Part shown: positions 24,812 through 33,060 of the stretch, piece after piece
Layout of the letters: each line of letters starts with the position of its first letter
Position numbering within the stretch: position 1 is the stretch's first letter
Source of the DNA: Limosilactobacillus caccae
GTDB lineage: Bacteria > Bacillota > Bacilli > Lactobacillales > Lactobacillaceae
Length of the DNA stretch: 64,000 nt
Direction: 5' to 3'
Assembly: GCF_900156885.1 (NCBI RefSeq)
Contig: NZ_FTOY01000011.1
Span: 424,501-488,500, forward strand
Made by a program: the position numbers and the translations under genes
Notes under the pieces: generated by a model
What the model saw: only the letters and a program-made list of their open reading frames with translations
What the model was told of the DNA's origin: nothing
Database searches by the model: none

Positions 24812-25912
24812 TTGCAAATTAGTGCAGCATTAGTAAAAAATCCCGGAAACTCGCTTAAAATAAAGAACCTTAATCTGGATGATCCTAAGGATAATGAAGT
24901 ATTAATTAAGATAATTGCTTGTGGTATCTGTCACACAGATGCAGTTGGGCGAGACGGTGGTACGTCACCATTACCACTAGTATTAGGACATGAAGGTTCG
25001 GGTATAGTGGTTAAAACAGGAAAAAAAGTTAATTCGGTTAAGCCAGGCGATCATGTTGTACTTTCCTTTAGTTATTGCGGTGAGTGTGAGAATTGCCGAA
25101 ATGGACACCCAGGAATGTGTGAAAAGTTTAATCAATTAAACTTTGCTGGAAAGAACTTTGATGGTACTAATCGGATTTCAACTAATAACGGAGAAAAGGT
25201 AAATACATTCTTCGGTCAGTCTTCTCTTGCCAATTATGTTGTTGTAAATGAAAACGGTGTGGTCAAAGTTGATAAGGACGTTGATTTGTCCCTACTTGGA
25301 CCACTGGGTTGTGGAATTCAGACTGGAGCAGGTACTGTTCTTAATTACATCAAGCCTAGAGAAGAGCAATCGATTGCAATCTTTGGTGCAGGTGCAGTTG
25401 GATTAGCAGCGGTAATGGCTGCTAAAATTGCTGGCGTAAAGCACATTATTGCTATTAATCACCATGGTAACCGCCTTTCACTTGCTCAAGAACTTGGTGC
25501 AACTGAAGTAATTGATAATTCAGAGGTAGATGCAGTTAAAGCAATTAAAAGAATTATTCCTCGTGGTGTAGATTATGCAATTGACACTACAGGAAATACA
25601 GGGGTAATTAAATCAGCTATTGCTAGTCTTGCTCCGGCAGGTGAATGTGTTCTAGTTGGAGTAGGTGGAAACATTGAGCTTAACTTAATGAGTGATCTGC
25701 TACTTGAATCTAAAAAGCTTTCCGGTGTGGTTGAAGGTGACAGTAAGCCACAAGAGTTTATTCCTAAGCTTGTTAAGTACTATAAAGAAGGTCTCTTTCC
25801 ATTTAATAAACTTGTTCGCTTCTATAAGTTTAATGATGAAGATCTTAATAAAGCCTTTGATGACTCAAAGAACGGTAAAGTCGTTAAACCTATTGTTGTT
25901 ATAAATGATTAG
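24812..25912 (+). CDS. Zinc-dependent alcohol dehydrogenase (MDR family)
   Basis: 366 residues. Catalytic zinc ligands are in CGICHTDAVGRDG and GHEGSG; structural zinc cysteines in YCGECENCRNGHPGMC; the nucleotide-binding GAGAVGLAAVMAA follows near 195. The layout matches aryl/benzyl-alcohol dehydrogenases, including a long loop (NFDGTNRISTNNGEK). TTG start with AAGGAG nine bases upstream. The cupin gene follows after 12 bases, so they work together, perhaps on an aromatic or furanic alcohol/aldehyde (inference). Confidence 0.88.
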   Translation: MQISAALVKNPGNSLKIKNLNLDDPKDNEVLIKIIACGICHTDAVGRDGGTSPLPLVLGHEGSGIVVKTGKKVNSVKPGDHVVLSFSYCGECENCRNGHPGMCEKFNQLNFAGKNFDGTNRISTNNGEKVNTFFGQSSLANYVVVNENGVVKVDKDVDLSLLGPLGCGIQTGAGTVLNYIKPREEQSIAIFGAGAVGLAAVMAAKIAGVKHIIAINHHGNRLSLAQELGATEVIDNSEVDAVKAIKRIIPRGVDYAIDTTGNTGVIKSAIASLAPAGECVLVGVGGNIELNLMSDLLLESKKLSGVVEGDSKPQEFIPKLVKYYKEGLFPFNKLVRFYKFNDEDLNKAFDDSKNGKVVKPIVVIND

Positions 25913-25924
25913 GAGAAAAATAAA

Positions 25925-26674
25925 ATGGATAAGGAATTAATTGAAACACTAACATCTGGTAAAAAACCATTACAAAAGAATAATTCATTAGTTAATGAAG
26001 AAATCTATGATGCTCAGTATGTAAAGCAAGAAAATGTAGATATGCAAATTGATGAAGTGGAATTACCAGCATCTACTAATTTCAAATGGAACCATGATGT
26101 TAATAATCTTATTCTTATTATTTTAGATGGAAAAGTTCTTGTTAATGGATCAACTATGTGCTCTAAAGGTGATACCATTGTTGCTCCAGCTGGGCAAGAA
26201 ACATCATTTACCGTTGATGGAGAAAACGCAATTCATGGGCTTGTAATGGTTCGTGAAGAAAGCAAACACCTTACAGCACCTATTATTACAAATGTTAATG
26301 ATAAGCCTTGGATCCCATACGTTGAAAATGGGCATGTTCATCTTTATCTGAAGAATGTCCTGACACCTGACGAAATTGGTGGGTGTGTAATGTACCTTGA
26401 TTATCCTGCTGGCCATATTACAGAATGGCATGATCATTCATTCACCCATGCTGCATATATCACTGATGGTGTATTTATAAACGAATCTCAATTTGATCAA
26501 CAAGAATTATACTTTGGGCCGGGGGCGTTTGTTTGTGGACCAAAAGGACAAGTTATGCGTCATGGGGCAGCGCCAGAGCAAAACTGTCATTGTTACTTCC
26601 TAACTGACCGGCCATTCTCACTTCATTATCTAAATAAAGAGGATGTTGACAAAGTACGCCATGAATCTCTTTAA
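25925..26674 (+). CDS. Two-domain cupin protein
   Basis: 249 residues. Two cupin barrels: N-terminal half with NLILIILDGKVLVNGSTMCSKGDTIVAPAGQETSF, C-terminal half with EWHDHSFTHAAYITDGVF, GPGAFVCGPKGQVMRHG. Metal-binding histidines (HDH, then MRH) are clear only in the second barrel. The shape resembles ChrR-like or quercetinase-like cupins. The reaction is unknown; with the upstream dehydrogenase it may act on a shared substrate. Confidence 0.78.
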   Translation: MDKELIETLTSGKKPLQKNNSLVNEEIYDAQYVKQENVDMQIDEVELPASTNFKWNHDVNNLILIILDGKVLVNGSTMCSKGDTIVAPAGQETSFTVDGENAIHGLVMVREESKHLTAPIITNVNDKPWIPYVENGHVHLYLKNVLTPDEIGGCVMYLDYPAGHITEWHDHSFTHAAYITDGVFINESQFDQQELYFGPGAFVCGPKGQVMRHGAAPEQNCHCYFLTDRPFSLHYLNKEDVDKVRHESL

Positions 26675-26689
26675 TATATAGACAATTAT

Positions 26690-26727
26690 AAAAAACCTAC
26701 AGCTCAAAGAAAGTCGTAGGTTTTTTA
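26690..26727. terminator. Terminator after the adh-cupin operon
   Basis: AAAAAACCTAC pairs with GTAGGTTTTTT around a 15-base loop. Confidence 0.85.
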
Positions 26728-27230
26728 GCTTAATTTTCAATATTTTTGAAATTATAGTAGTCTTCTTCCTAGATGATCTAATGAAAAGTAGTAAATTATT
26801 GCCAACTGAATATGGTCATACACTGCTTCAACAGAAGGAATTTTCTATGCAGCACGATAACTGAAGTTCTGTCTATTGACGATTACTTAGATTGAGAAGC
26901 TTACTTAGTCTCAGTTCTACAGAGTTAAAGAGATAATAGGGAAAGGTATTATAATTTTAAACCTGTCATTAAAATTATAGTTTTAATGCAACCGGTAATT
27001 AGAAACCGCCCCGAAGACAGCTTTTTCTGCGATTCATGCTATTTAATAATTACAGCTTTTTTGCACTTTTATGTTAACTTTATTTTTATTTATTCCAGAA
27101 AAAATCCTGATTGTAATTGCCAGTAATCTACTGAGTAAAATTCCTAGAAAAATTTGCTAAATCTAGCAGCGATGGTTTATTTATTTTAAATTTTGTGCAA
27201 TACTTAGTGTGAAATTTAGATGAAAGCCTT
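26728..27230. other. 500-base AT-rich gap without a recognisable gene
   Basis: Short frames in all directions are broken by stops. No tRNA, hairpin pair or IS end is evident. The last 60 bases carry the promoter and ribosome-site region of the downstream esterase (AAAAGGAG at about 27232). Confidence 0.4.
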
Positions 27231-27248
27231 TTAAAAGGAGTTTTTACG

Positions 27249-28103
27249 ATGAAGAAAACAATTGATGTTGAACAAGTACGCGATGGCTTATGGCTTGATT
27301 CTGATATTACGTATACCCAAGTTCCTGGCTGGCTTGGTAATACAACCCGTGATCTCAAATTATCCGTAATCCGTCATTTCCAGACTAATGATGATAAGCG
27401 TTATCCGGTTATCTTTTGGTTTGCTGGCGGTGGCTGGATGGACACTGATCACAATGTTCATTTGCCAAACTTAGTTGATTTTGCCCGCCAAGGCTACATT
27501 GTTGTTGGCGTTGAATACCGTGACAGCAATAAAATTCAATTCCCTGGACAACTGGAAGACGCTAAGGCCGCAATTCGTTACATTCGGGCTAATGCTGACC
27601 GTTTCCAGGCTGATCCTGACCGCTTTGTTGCGATGGGCGAATCTGCCGGTGGACACATGGCAAGTATGCTGGGAGTCACTAATGGCATGAAGAAATTCGA
27701 CAAGGGCAATAACCTTGATTTTAGCAGTGATGTCCAGGTTGCCGTGCCATTTTACGGGGTTGTTGATCCATTATCTGCTAAGCAAGGCAGCGCAAGCAAC
27801 GACTTTGACTTCGTCTACCGTAACTTACTCGGGGCAGAACCAGAAGTAGCGCCTGACCTTGATGCTGCTGCTAACCCCCTCACCTATATCAATGATAAAA
27901 CGGTTCCATTCTTAATCTTGCACGGGACAGAGGATGTTGTTGTGCCAATCAAGGACAGCGAGAAGTTGTACGACACCTTGCTTGCTAACAACGTTGACGC
28001 GGACCTGTATGAGCTTAATGGTGCTAGTCACATGGATGCGAAGTTCTTACAGCCACAGGTCTTTGAGATTATTACTAAGTTCTTAGCAGAACACTTAAAC
28101 TAA
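27249..28103 (+). CDS. Alpha/beta-hydrolase esterase (BD-FAE/HSL-like)
   Basis: 284 residues. The catalytic triad is S132 in GESAGG, D229 in HGTEDVVVP and H261 in ASHMDAKF; the oxyanion loop is FAGGGWM near 58-64. No signal peptide, so it is intracellular. Likely a carboxylesterase on small or plant-derived esters; the exact substrate is unknown. AAAAGGAG lies nine bases before the ATG. Confidence 0.88.
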   Translation: MKKTIDVEQVRDGLWLDSDITYTQVPGWLGNTTRDLKLSVIRHFQTNDDKRYPVIFWFAGGGWMDTDHNVHLPNLVDFARQGYIVVGVEYRDSNKIQFPGQLEDAKAAIRYIRANADRFQADPDRFVAMGESAGGHMASMLGVTNGMKKFDKGNNLDFSSDVQVAVPFYGVVDPLSAKQGSASNDFDFVYRNLLGAEPEVAPDLDAAANPLTYINDKTVPFLILHGTEDVVVPIKDSEKLYDTLLANNVDADLYELNGASHMDAKFLQPQVFEIITKFLAEHLN

Positions 28104-28116
28104 TTTTTTGCTAGTT

Positions 28117-28162
28117 AAAAGCGCTTCAGATGTTAATTGACAGCATCTGGAGCGCTTTATTA
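28117..28162. terminator. Terminator between esterase and dinJ
   Basis: AAAGCGCTTCAGATG pairs with CATCTGGAGCGCTTT, followed by ATTATTT. Confidence 0.8.
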
Positions 28163-28204
28163 TTTCACATTTTTTTATATACTCTTCCCACTTAACAACC
28201 ATTA

Positions 28205-28465
28205 TTAGTCATCCAATAGCTTATGTTGTGAGATTGTCGAGCCATTTTTGTATTCCTTAAAGCGTTTTTCTAGGACTTTCGTGTTTTCTTCACTAAAAAA
28301 TGGGCTTGCTTTAACCTCAAAGGGGATCTTTTTTTCATTAACTAATGCTTTGGTTGCCATTGTAATCCAAACAGAAAAATTTAGCCCCATATCATCTAAT
28401 AACATCTCAGCTTCTTTTTTTAACGCTGGATCCATCCGTGCAGTAACTTTTGTTTCATTTGCCAT
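28205..28465 (-). CDS. Solitary DinJ/RelB-type antitoxin
   Basis: 86 residues from the ATG at 28465 (GAGGTGA six bases upstream). N-terminal TKVTARMDPALKKEAEMLLDDMGLNFSVWITMATKALVNEKKIPFEV is the DinJ ribbon-helix-helix. No toxin-like frame follows before the terminator, so it is an orphan. It may act as a transcriptional repressor only, or neutralise a toxin elsewhere. Confidence 0.82.
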   Translation of the reverse strand: MANETKVTARMDPALKKEAEMLLDDMGLNFSVWITMATKALVNEKKIPFEVKASPFFSEENTKVLEKRFKEYKNGSTISQHKLLDD

Positions 28466-28638
28466 GATCGTCACCTCGTCTTACGTTGTAACTACATTGT
28501 AGTCCTAAAAGCGCTAAGTGTAAATTGATAAACCATCCTTGCTGGCGTAATAATCATGATTTATCCGTGCTTAGTGTGATCATCCATTATATAATGGAAA
28601 TGTTGCAAAAACACATTGACATAGGGAGAAATTATCTA

Positions 28639-28998
28639 ATGAAAAAACAATCCACAACAATCATTTCAATCATTTTACTGATTATCATTGCGATCTTTGC
28701 GGTCCTTAACACCGCCGCCGTGCAGGTTAACCTCCTTGGCGCAAAGGTTAAGGTGCCGTTAGTTTTGCTAATCTTGATTTGCCTGCTAATCGGGGCCCTC
28801 ATTATCTACCTCTTCTCCTTCTCCAGCCATATGAAGATGACTAAAGAACTGAAGGAACTCAAGGAGTCACGAGTAAGCCGCGACGAAGTTAAGAAGTACC
28901 AGCGCAAGATCAATGCCCTGCAAAAGGAAAACAACGAACTGCAGGCAAAACTAAAAGCACCGCAAGCGGCACCAACTAGCAGTCAAGCAGATAAATAA
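28639..28998 (+). CDS. LapA-domain (DUF1049) membrane protein
   Basis: 119 residues: two membrane helices (IISIILLIIIAIFAVLNT and VPLVLLILICLLIGALIIYLF) then a soluble coiled coil with lysine/glutamate heptads. The ATG has GGGAGAA ten bases upstream; a longer frame from 28525 has no ribosome site. Family role: lipopolysaccharide-assembly-related in Gram-negatives, unknown in firmicutes. Confidence 0.82.
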   Translation: MKKQSTTIISIILLIIIAIFAVLNTAAVQVNLLGAKVKVPLVLLILICLLIGALIIYLFSFSSHMKMTKELKELKESRVSRDEVKKYQRKINALQKENNELQAKLKAPQAAPTSSQADK

Positions 28999-29044
28999 CA
29001 TTCAAGACTGGGGTTAACCTGGTCTTTTTTCTTAAGGAGATATA

Positions 29045-29857
29045 ATGAAAAACCATAAATTTGTAGCAATCGACATTGATGGGACCCTTCTTGATGATTA
29101 CGACCACTATGATGTCGCCCGGCTAAACCGTGATGTGGTTGCCTTAGAGGAAAAAGGTATTCACTTTATTGTCGCTAGTGGTAACAGCTACGACGCATTA
29201 CAGGCAATTTTTAAGGATAGTCCGGCGGTGAAGGACTTTGTTGCGGAAAATGGTGGCCGGTTAATTACCAACCACCACGACATTCTCAGCTACTGTCACC
29301 AACGGGCAACTTTGACTAAGCTCCTAGCCTTTGTCAATGAGTTGCCCCATCCTGATCTATTATCAGTTTCAGGGCAAAGCAAGACCTTTATTGCTGCCGA
29401 ATACCAGGATGTCCCGGTTCCCTACTACCCCCACCATACCTACTTTTCGACCCTCGCCGACGTGGGTGAGCCAGTCTATAACTTAAACATCAGTTGGTTT
29501 AAACTGCGCCTTCCCCAACCCCAAATTCAGGCCATCGTTGATCGACTAAATAATCGCTTTGCCGGAGAAGTACAGGCAACGTATAGCGGTGCTTTTGGCA
29601 TCGACGTCCTGCCGGCAGGGGTTAATAAGGCAGTCGGTTTACGGCAGTTAGTGACTGACCAGTTAAACGGCAGCATGGATGCGGTGGTTGCCTTTGGCGA
29701 TACTTCCAATGATATTGAGATGTTGCAAGAGGTCGGCACCGGTTACGCGATGAAAAACGCCACGCCGGACTTATTGGCAGTGGCTGATCGGGTAACCGCC
29801 CTTGATAACAACCATGATGGCTTACTAAACGAAATCGAACTCCTCTTTGATTTATAA
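29045..29857 (+). CDS. HAD-superfamily phosphatase (Cof/YidA type)
   Basis: 270 residues. Motif I DIDGTLLDD with nucleophile D11, motif II S in VASGNS, motif III lysine in NKAVGLRQL and motif IV GDTSNDIEML. C2B cap as in Cof-like sugar-phosphate/flavin phosphatases. Substrate unknown. AAGGAGA lies just before the ATG. Confidence 0.9.
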   Translation: MKNHKFVAIDIDGTLLDDYDHYDVARLNRDVVALEEKGIHFIVASGNSYDALQAIFKDSPAVKDFVAENGGRLITNHHDILSYCHQRATLTKLLAFVNELPHPDLLSVSGQSKTFIAAEYQDVPVPYYPHHTYFSTLADVGEPVYNLNISWFKLRLPQPQIQAIVDRLNNRFAGEVQATYSGAFGIDVLPAGVNKAVGLRQLVTDQLNGSMDAVVAFGDTSNDIEMLQEVGTGYAMKNATPDLLAVADRVTALDNNHDGLLNEIELLFDL

Positions 29858-29932
29858 CGCGTGCAAAATATTATGTAAACTAGAGGTTGATGGTTTTAAT
29901 ATGACCATCCCCGTTTCCTTTACGTACGTAAA

Positions 29933-29976
29933 ACAGACTATCTCCTCAAACTGTTACATCAAGAAGATAGTCTGTT
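29933..29976 (-). terminator. Terminator after the mazF-like gene
   Basis: ACAGACTATCT pairs with AGATAGTCTGT; read leftward it ends in GTTTTA. Confidence 0.6.
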
Positions 29977-30003
29977 GTCGATTGCTTAATTGCTAATAGA
30001 TTT

Positions 30004-30342
30004 TTAATATGTCGCAAAATTAATTTTTTTAACTGTTTCAGTAAATTCAGGAGGTACTTGATCAACAACTTTAAATTTTCGATTGCTTAAATCTAATGTG
30101 CGTTCTTGATCGAGCTCAACCACCCCATGAATATTATCCAAAACGGGTAGTTTTAAATGTAGTGGGAATGCCTTCTCGTTAGAAGTGATTGGGATTACCT
30201 TAACCATTCCACCACATAATTGATTAAAATCATTGTTCGAAATAACTAATGCGGGGCGATACCCCTTTTGCTCATGACCATTTGGCGGGTTAAAATCAAC
30301 CATTAGAATCTGCCCTTGTTGAAGCTTCTTATAAGAATTTAT
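30004..30342 (-). pseudogene. MazF-like toxin lacking its normal start codon
   Basis: The fold is intact (GQILMVDFNPPNGHEQKGYRPALVISNN, then VIPITS and ELDQERTLDL), but the N-terminus expected of MazF begins at an ATA codon (30340-30342) placed eight bases after a GAGGAG ribosome site. An internal ATG at 30301-30303 would remove the first strand. Either translation starts at ATA at low level, or the toxin has been silenced by ATG-to-ATA change. Co-directional with the broken antitoxin upstream. Confidence 0.65.
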
Positions 30343-30403
30343 CTATAAATCTCCTCAAAACTTATTTTATTGCCATCACCACTTTCTGAATAGGCTCAGG
30401 AAA

Positions 30404-30660
30404 TTAAAATAACTCTTTCCCTTGTGGCTGCCCCCAATCTACTTCTTTATTCTTTGGCTTATTTTTGAAATATGCTTCGGTATCAAAACCGTCAAATATT
30501 TTTCTTAATGGGCTTTCTTTTTTTCAGGAATTAAAATTCTTTTATCGTCTTCTACTTTATAGCTTAATTTATCCTCGTTCCCTAATTTGAATGAATCTAA
30601 TATCTTTTTTGGTATTCGCACTGATAAACTATTAGTAAGTGTTCCCTTTTGATTTTGCAT
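30404..30660 (-). pseudogene. MazE/AbrB-type antitoxin broken by a frameshift
   Basis: The first frame reads MQNQKGTLTNSLSVRIPKKI and continues to LIPEKKK before a stop at 30505-30507; the other frame resumes with PLRKIFDGFDTEAYF and runs to a TAA at 30404-30406 after PQGKELF. The break lies in an A-rich tract (GAAAAAAAGAAAG), typical of an indel. The intact protein would be about 85 residues with a SpoVT/AbrB DNA-binding half and a toxin-binding half ending in DWGQPQG. The N-terminal 51 residues could still be made. Confidence 0.68.
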
Positions 30661-30868
30661 AATCAAATTCTCCGTTTTAATACTAATTTTATAACGCTAA
30701 ATCATTTTTAAGATATTACTAATTATAACATTATTTTTTTATGTCGATACTTTACTAAATGTCGATACATGGCTTGTGACCAATACAATAACACATAAAA
30801 GTAAAGGAAAAATATGACAAAGTGATTGAAGCGATGCAAATTCCCCCTCTCACCTTATATTTAAAATA
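30661..30868. other. AT-rich gap with a direct repeat
   Basis: ATGTCGATAC occurs twice, at 30741 and 30759, 18 bases apart. Otherwise there is no gene. It carries the upstream region of the antitoxin. Confidence 0.35.
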
Positions 30869-30903
30869 AAAACCCCGCCGTCAACGTTTGACAGCGGGAT
30901 TTG
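30869..30903 (-). terminator. Terminator after ntd
   Basis: Read leftward, CCCGCTGTCA pairs with TGACGGCGGGG and is followed by TTTTTATTTT. Confidence 0.8.
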
Positions 30904-30906
30904 CTA

Positions 30907-31383
30907 TTAATATACACTTCCGTCATAGAAGTTAAAGCTTGGCTTGTTAAAGTCCACAGCAGCTAGTTCGGACATTTTAATAAAGTTATCCGCAATTCCC
31001 CAGCTCATTAAGTTGATTGGCTTGCCCCAGTCTTCATCTGGAATTACCACCGTGATGTACTTGCCGAGTGTCCGGGCCATGCCGAGCTCAACCCCCATGC
31101 CAACGTCCTCTTCTTCAGGAATGTAGACTGCTAAAATCATGTCGGAAGTAGATACCCCTACCCGGTCACCGTTATAGGTTGCCGTTGCCCATTCGCGGTC
31201 CTCGAGGAGTTCTGGATGTTCATCAACCCGCAATCCCTTATATTGGTGTTGTAGTGGCACGTATGAGTTTTCAACGTCAATCGTTGGGTTTTCTTCAATT
31301 GCCTTCATCGCATCCTTGTACGCCTTGTTTTGCTTATCAGTAAACCAACCCGCACAGAAATAAACTGTCTTACTCTTTGTCAT
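30907..31383 (-). CDS. ntd: Nucleoside 2-deoxyribosyltransferase
   Basis: 158 residues, aligning end to end from memory with the Lactobacillus leichmannii/helveticus enzyme: YFCAGWFTDKQNKAYKDAM, VENSYVPLQHQYKGLRVDEHPE, and PINLMSWGIADN near the end with the closing FYDGSVY. The nucleophilic glutamate is E99 in GMGVELGMA. It swaps bases between deoxynucleosides for salvage. Single gene with its own terminator. Confidence 0.95.
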   Translation of the reverse strand: MTKSKTVYFCAGWFTDKQNKAYKDAMKAIEENPTIDVENSYVPLQHQYKGLRVDEHPELLEDREWATATYNGDRVGVSTSDMILAVYIPEEEDVGMGVELGMARTLGKYITVVIPDEDWGKPINLMSWGIADNFIKMSELAAVDFNKPSFNFYDGSVY

Positions 31384-31440
31384 TGAGCTCAGCCCCTTTT
31401 TAATTGATACTGTGATTTTATCATGAAAAGGGTTACCAAG

Positions 31441-31560
31441 CTAGTTGACTGCCAGGAAGCGACACAGTAACTGCCACCAGCTAATTCGCGTTTTTCCTTG
31501 CTTTTTCTGGGTTGCCTTGATATCTAATAGGTTTTGATCTAAGTAGTGAGCAATATTCAT
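31441..31560 (-). CDS. Small ORF downstream of the MetE-like gene
   Basis: 39 residues (starting MNIAHYLDQNLLDIKATQ, ending CRFLAVN), beginning 13 bases after the stop of the MetE-like gene, with a very strong GGGAGGG ribosome site. Basic middle, hydrophobic end. Being in the same T-box-controlled transcript, it may be expressed on methionine starvation. No family recognised. Confidence 0.55.
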   Translation of the reverse strand: MNIAHYLDQNLLDIKATQKKQGKTRISWWQLLCRFLAVN

Positions 31561-31573
31561 TGAGATCCCTCCC

Positions 31574-32692
31574 TTATTGCCAAATTTCATCCGCGATTTC
31601 TTTGATTAGGCCGAGTTTTTGCCATTGCTGGTCTTCGCTGAGGATGTTTCCCTCTTCTGTTGACGCAAAGCCACATTGTAGACTAAGAGCCAGGTTGTTT
31701 AGGGGCACAAATTCAGCGGCTTCCTTGATTCGCTTGATGATTGCAGCCCGTTCTTCTAACTGGCCGGTTTTTGAAGTAACTAAGCCCAGAACTAGTCGGA
31801 CGTTAGGGCGGTTATTCCAAATCGTTGCTAGTGGCGCAAAGTCACCTGCGCGGTCGCTGTCGTATTCGAGGAAAAAGCCGTCATAGTTTAACTGTGCGAG
31901 GTAGTCGGCAACTGGTTCATAGCCACCGGAAAAGAGGAAGGTTGACTTGAAGTTTCCCCGACAAATATGGGTCGTTACCGTCAAGTCTTTCGGTAGATCG
32001 TTTAACGCGCCGTTTATAACCGTAACGGCATCTTCGGCCAGGTGGACGTATTTTTGGTGCGCCACCGGATCTCCCTTTGTGGCGTTGAGTTTACTGATTA
32101 GAAATGCCCAGGTCGTGTCATCAATTTGTAAGTAACGACAACCTAGCTCATAAAAGTGCTTGATTGTCTTATTGTAGGCTGTCGCTAGGTCGGTCAAGTA
32201 GTCCTGGCGGCGGTTGTAAAACTCCGGCCAGTTGTCAGACCGGTTATCACGAAAGAGCATTGTCGGCGATGGAATCGTCTGTTTAGCGATTGTTCCGGGG
32301 CCGGCCTGTTCATTTGTAAACTTAAAGGCAGCGAAGAACGGGTGCTGGGGGTTATAAGTGACCTTTCCTCCAAGCTCCGCATTATCCGTCCGGGTCGTGG
32401 CGCCGTGGAACTTGTAACTTTGGTGGTAGTCATACTTTGTAACCCCGTTAAGCCCCCAGAGAAAATCGAGATGCCACCAACTCCGCCGAAATTCACCATC
32501 TGTGACGGCGTGTAGGCCAACCTGCTTTTCCTTGGCAATCAGCTCCTTGATACAGACGTCTTCCACCCTTGTTAATTCTGCTTGGTCAATCTCACCCGCA
32601 CGGAACTTTGCCCGGGCATCCTTTAATGCTTGGGGCCGGAGAAAACTTCCCACAATGTCATAACGAAATGGTGCTGTCAATTTTGCTGTCAT
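31574..32692 (-). CDS. MetE-like cobalamin-independent methyltransferase (YxjG/YxjH type)
   Basis: 372 residues, corresponding to the C-terminal catalytic half of MetE. Zinc-ligand candidates are H and C in VTTHICRGN, E in GFFLEYDSDRAG and C in LSLQCGFAS. The N-terminal half of full MetE is missing, as in YxjG/YxjH proteins, which probably use other methyl donors. ATG at 32692 has AAGGAA upstream; a GTG one codon earlier is possible. Preceded by a T-box leader, so it is induced when a tRNA, most likely tRNA-Met, is uncharged. Confidence 0.88.
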   Translation of the reverse strand: MTAKLTAPFRYDIVGSFLRPQALKDARAKFRAGEIDQAELTRVEDVCIKELIAKEKQVGLHAVTDGEFRRSWWHLDFLWGLNGVTKYDYHQSYKFHGATTRTDNAELGGKVTYNPQHPFFAAFKFTNEQAGPGTIAKQTIPSPTMLFRDNRSDNWPEFYNRRQDYLTDLATAYNKTIKHFYELGCRYLQIDDTTWAFLISKLNATKGDPVAHQKYVHLAEDAVTVINGALNDLPKDLTVTTHICRGNFKSTFLFSGGYEPVADYLAQLNYDGFFLEYDSDRAGDFAPLATIWNNRPNVRLVLGLVTSKTGQLEERAAIIKRIKEAAEFVPLNNLALSLQCGFASTEEGNILSEDQQWQKLGLIKEIADEIWQ

Positions 32693-32734
32693 CACTAATC
32701 AATTCCTTCCCTTTAGAAAACGCCTGGTAAAAAC

Positions 32735-33026
32735 AAAGACGTCCCGCAAAGAAGTTAGTTACTTCTTTACGGGACGTCTTTAACGTGTTGCCACCCTCAT
32801 TTAGTAGGAGCTCACACCCCTACCCTTCATCGGTACACCATCTCTGGTAAACCGTGACACAGTACCGGGTGTCAACCGTGGACCACTTACCATCAGGCTC
32901 GCAGTCGCAACTTTGCTCCAAGACCATCTTCATGAACCGCCGCAATATCAGCTCGCACCTAACCTGACTCTCTGGGATTGCATTAGAACATTACTCATCT
33001 TTTCTAAGCGTTCTCTAATTTAATTG
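32735..33026 (-). promoter_or_regulatory. T-box riboswitch of the MetE-like gene
   Basis: Read leftward the leader contains an AGAGAG stem I motif, a conserved T-box core GAGGGTGGCAACACG at 32784-32798, and a strong terminator: AAAGACGTCCCGTAAAGAAGT paired with ACTTCTTTGCGGGACGTCTTT at 32735-32782. This is the classical tRNA-sensing antitermination arrangement. Several ATG triplets in stem I could be the specifier; the downstream gene suggests methionine. Confidence 0.9.
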
Positions 33027-33031
33027 TCATT

Positions 33032-33060
33032 ATCATAGCGCGGCCGGATATTGTTGTCAA
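33032..33060 (-). promoter_or_regulatory. Promoter of the T-box transcript
   Basis: Near-consensus sigma-A promoter on the minus strand: TTGACA at 33060-33055, a 17-base spacer and TATGAT at 33037-33032. Its -35 overlaps the stop codon of the small upstream gene. Confidence 0.85.

Noticed and set aside
26937-26950. TAGGGAAAGGTATT, a possible further NreC-type site
   Set aside because: The second half-site does not match and no gene start lies at a useful distance; it sits in a gene-poor AT-rich gap.
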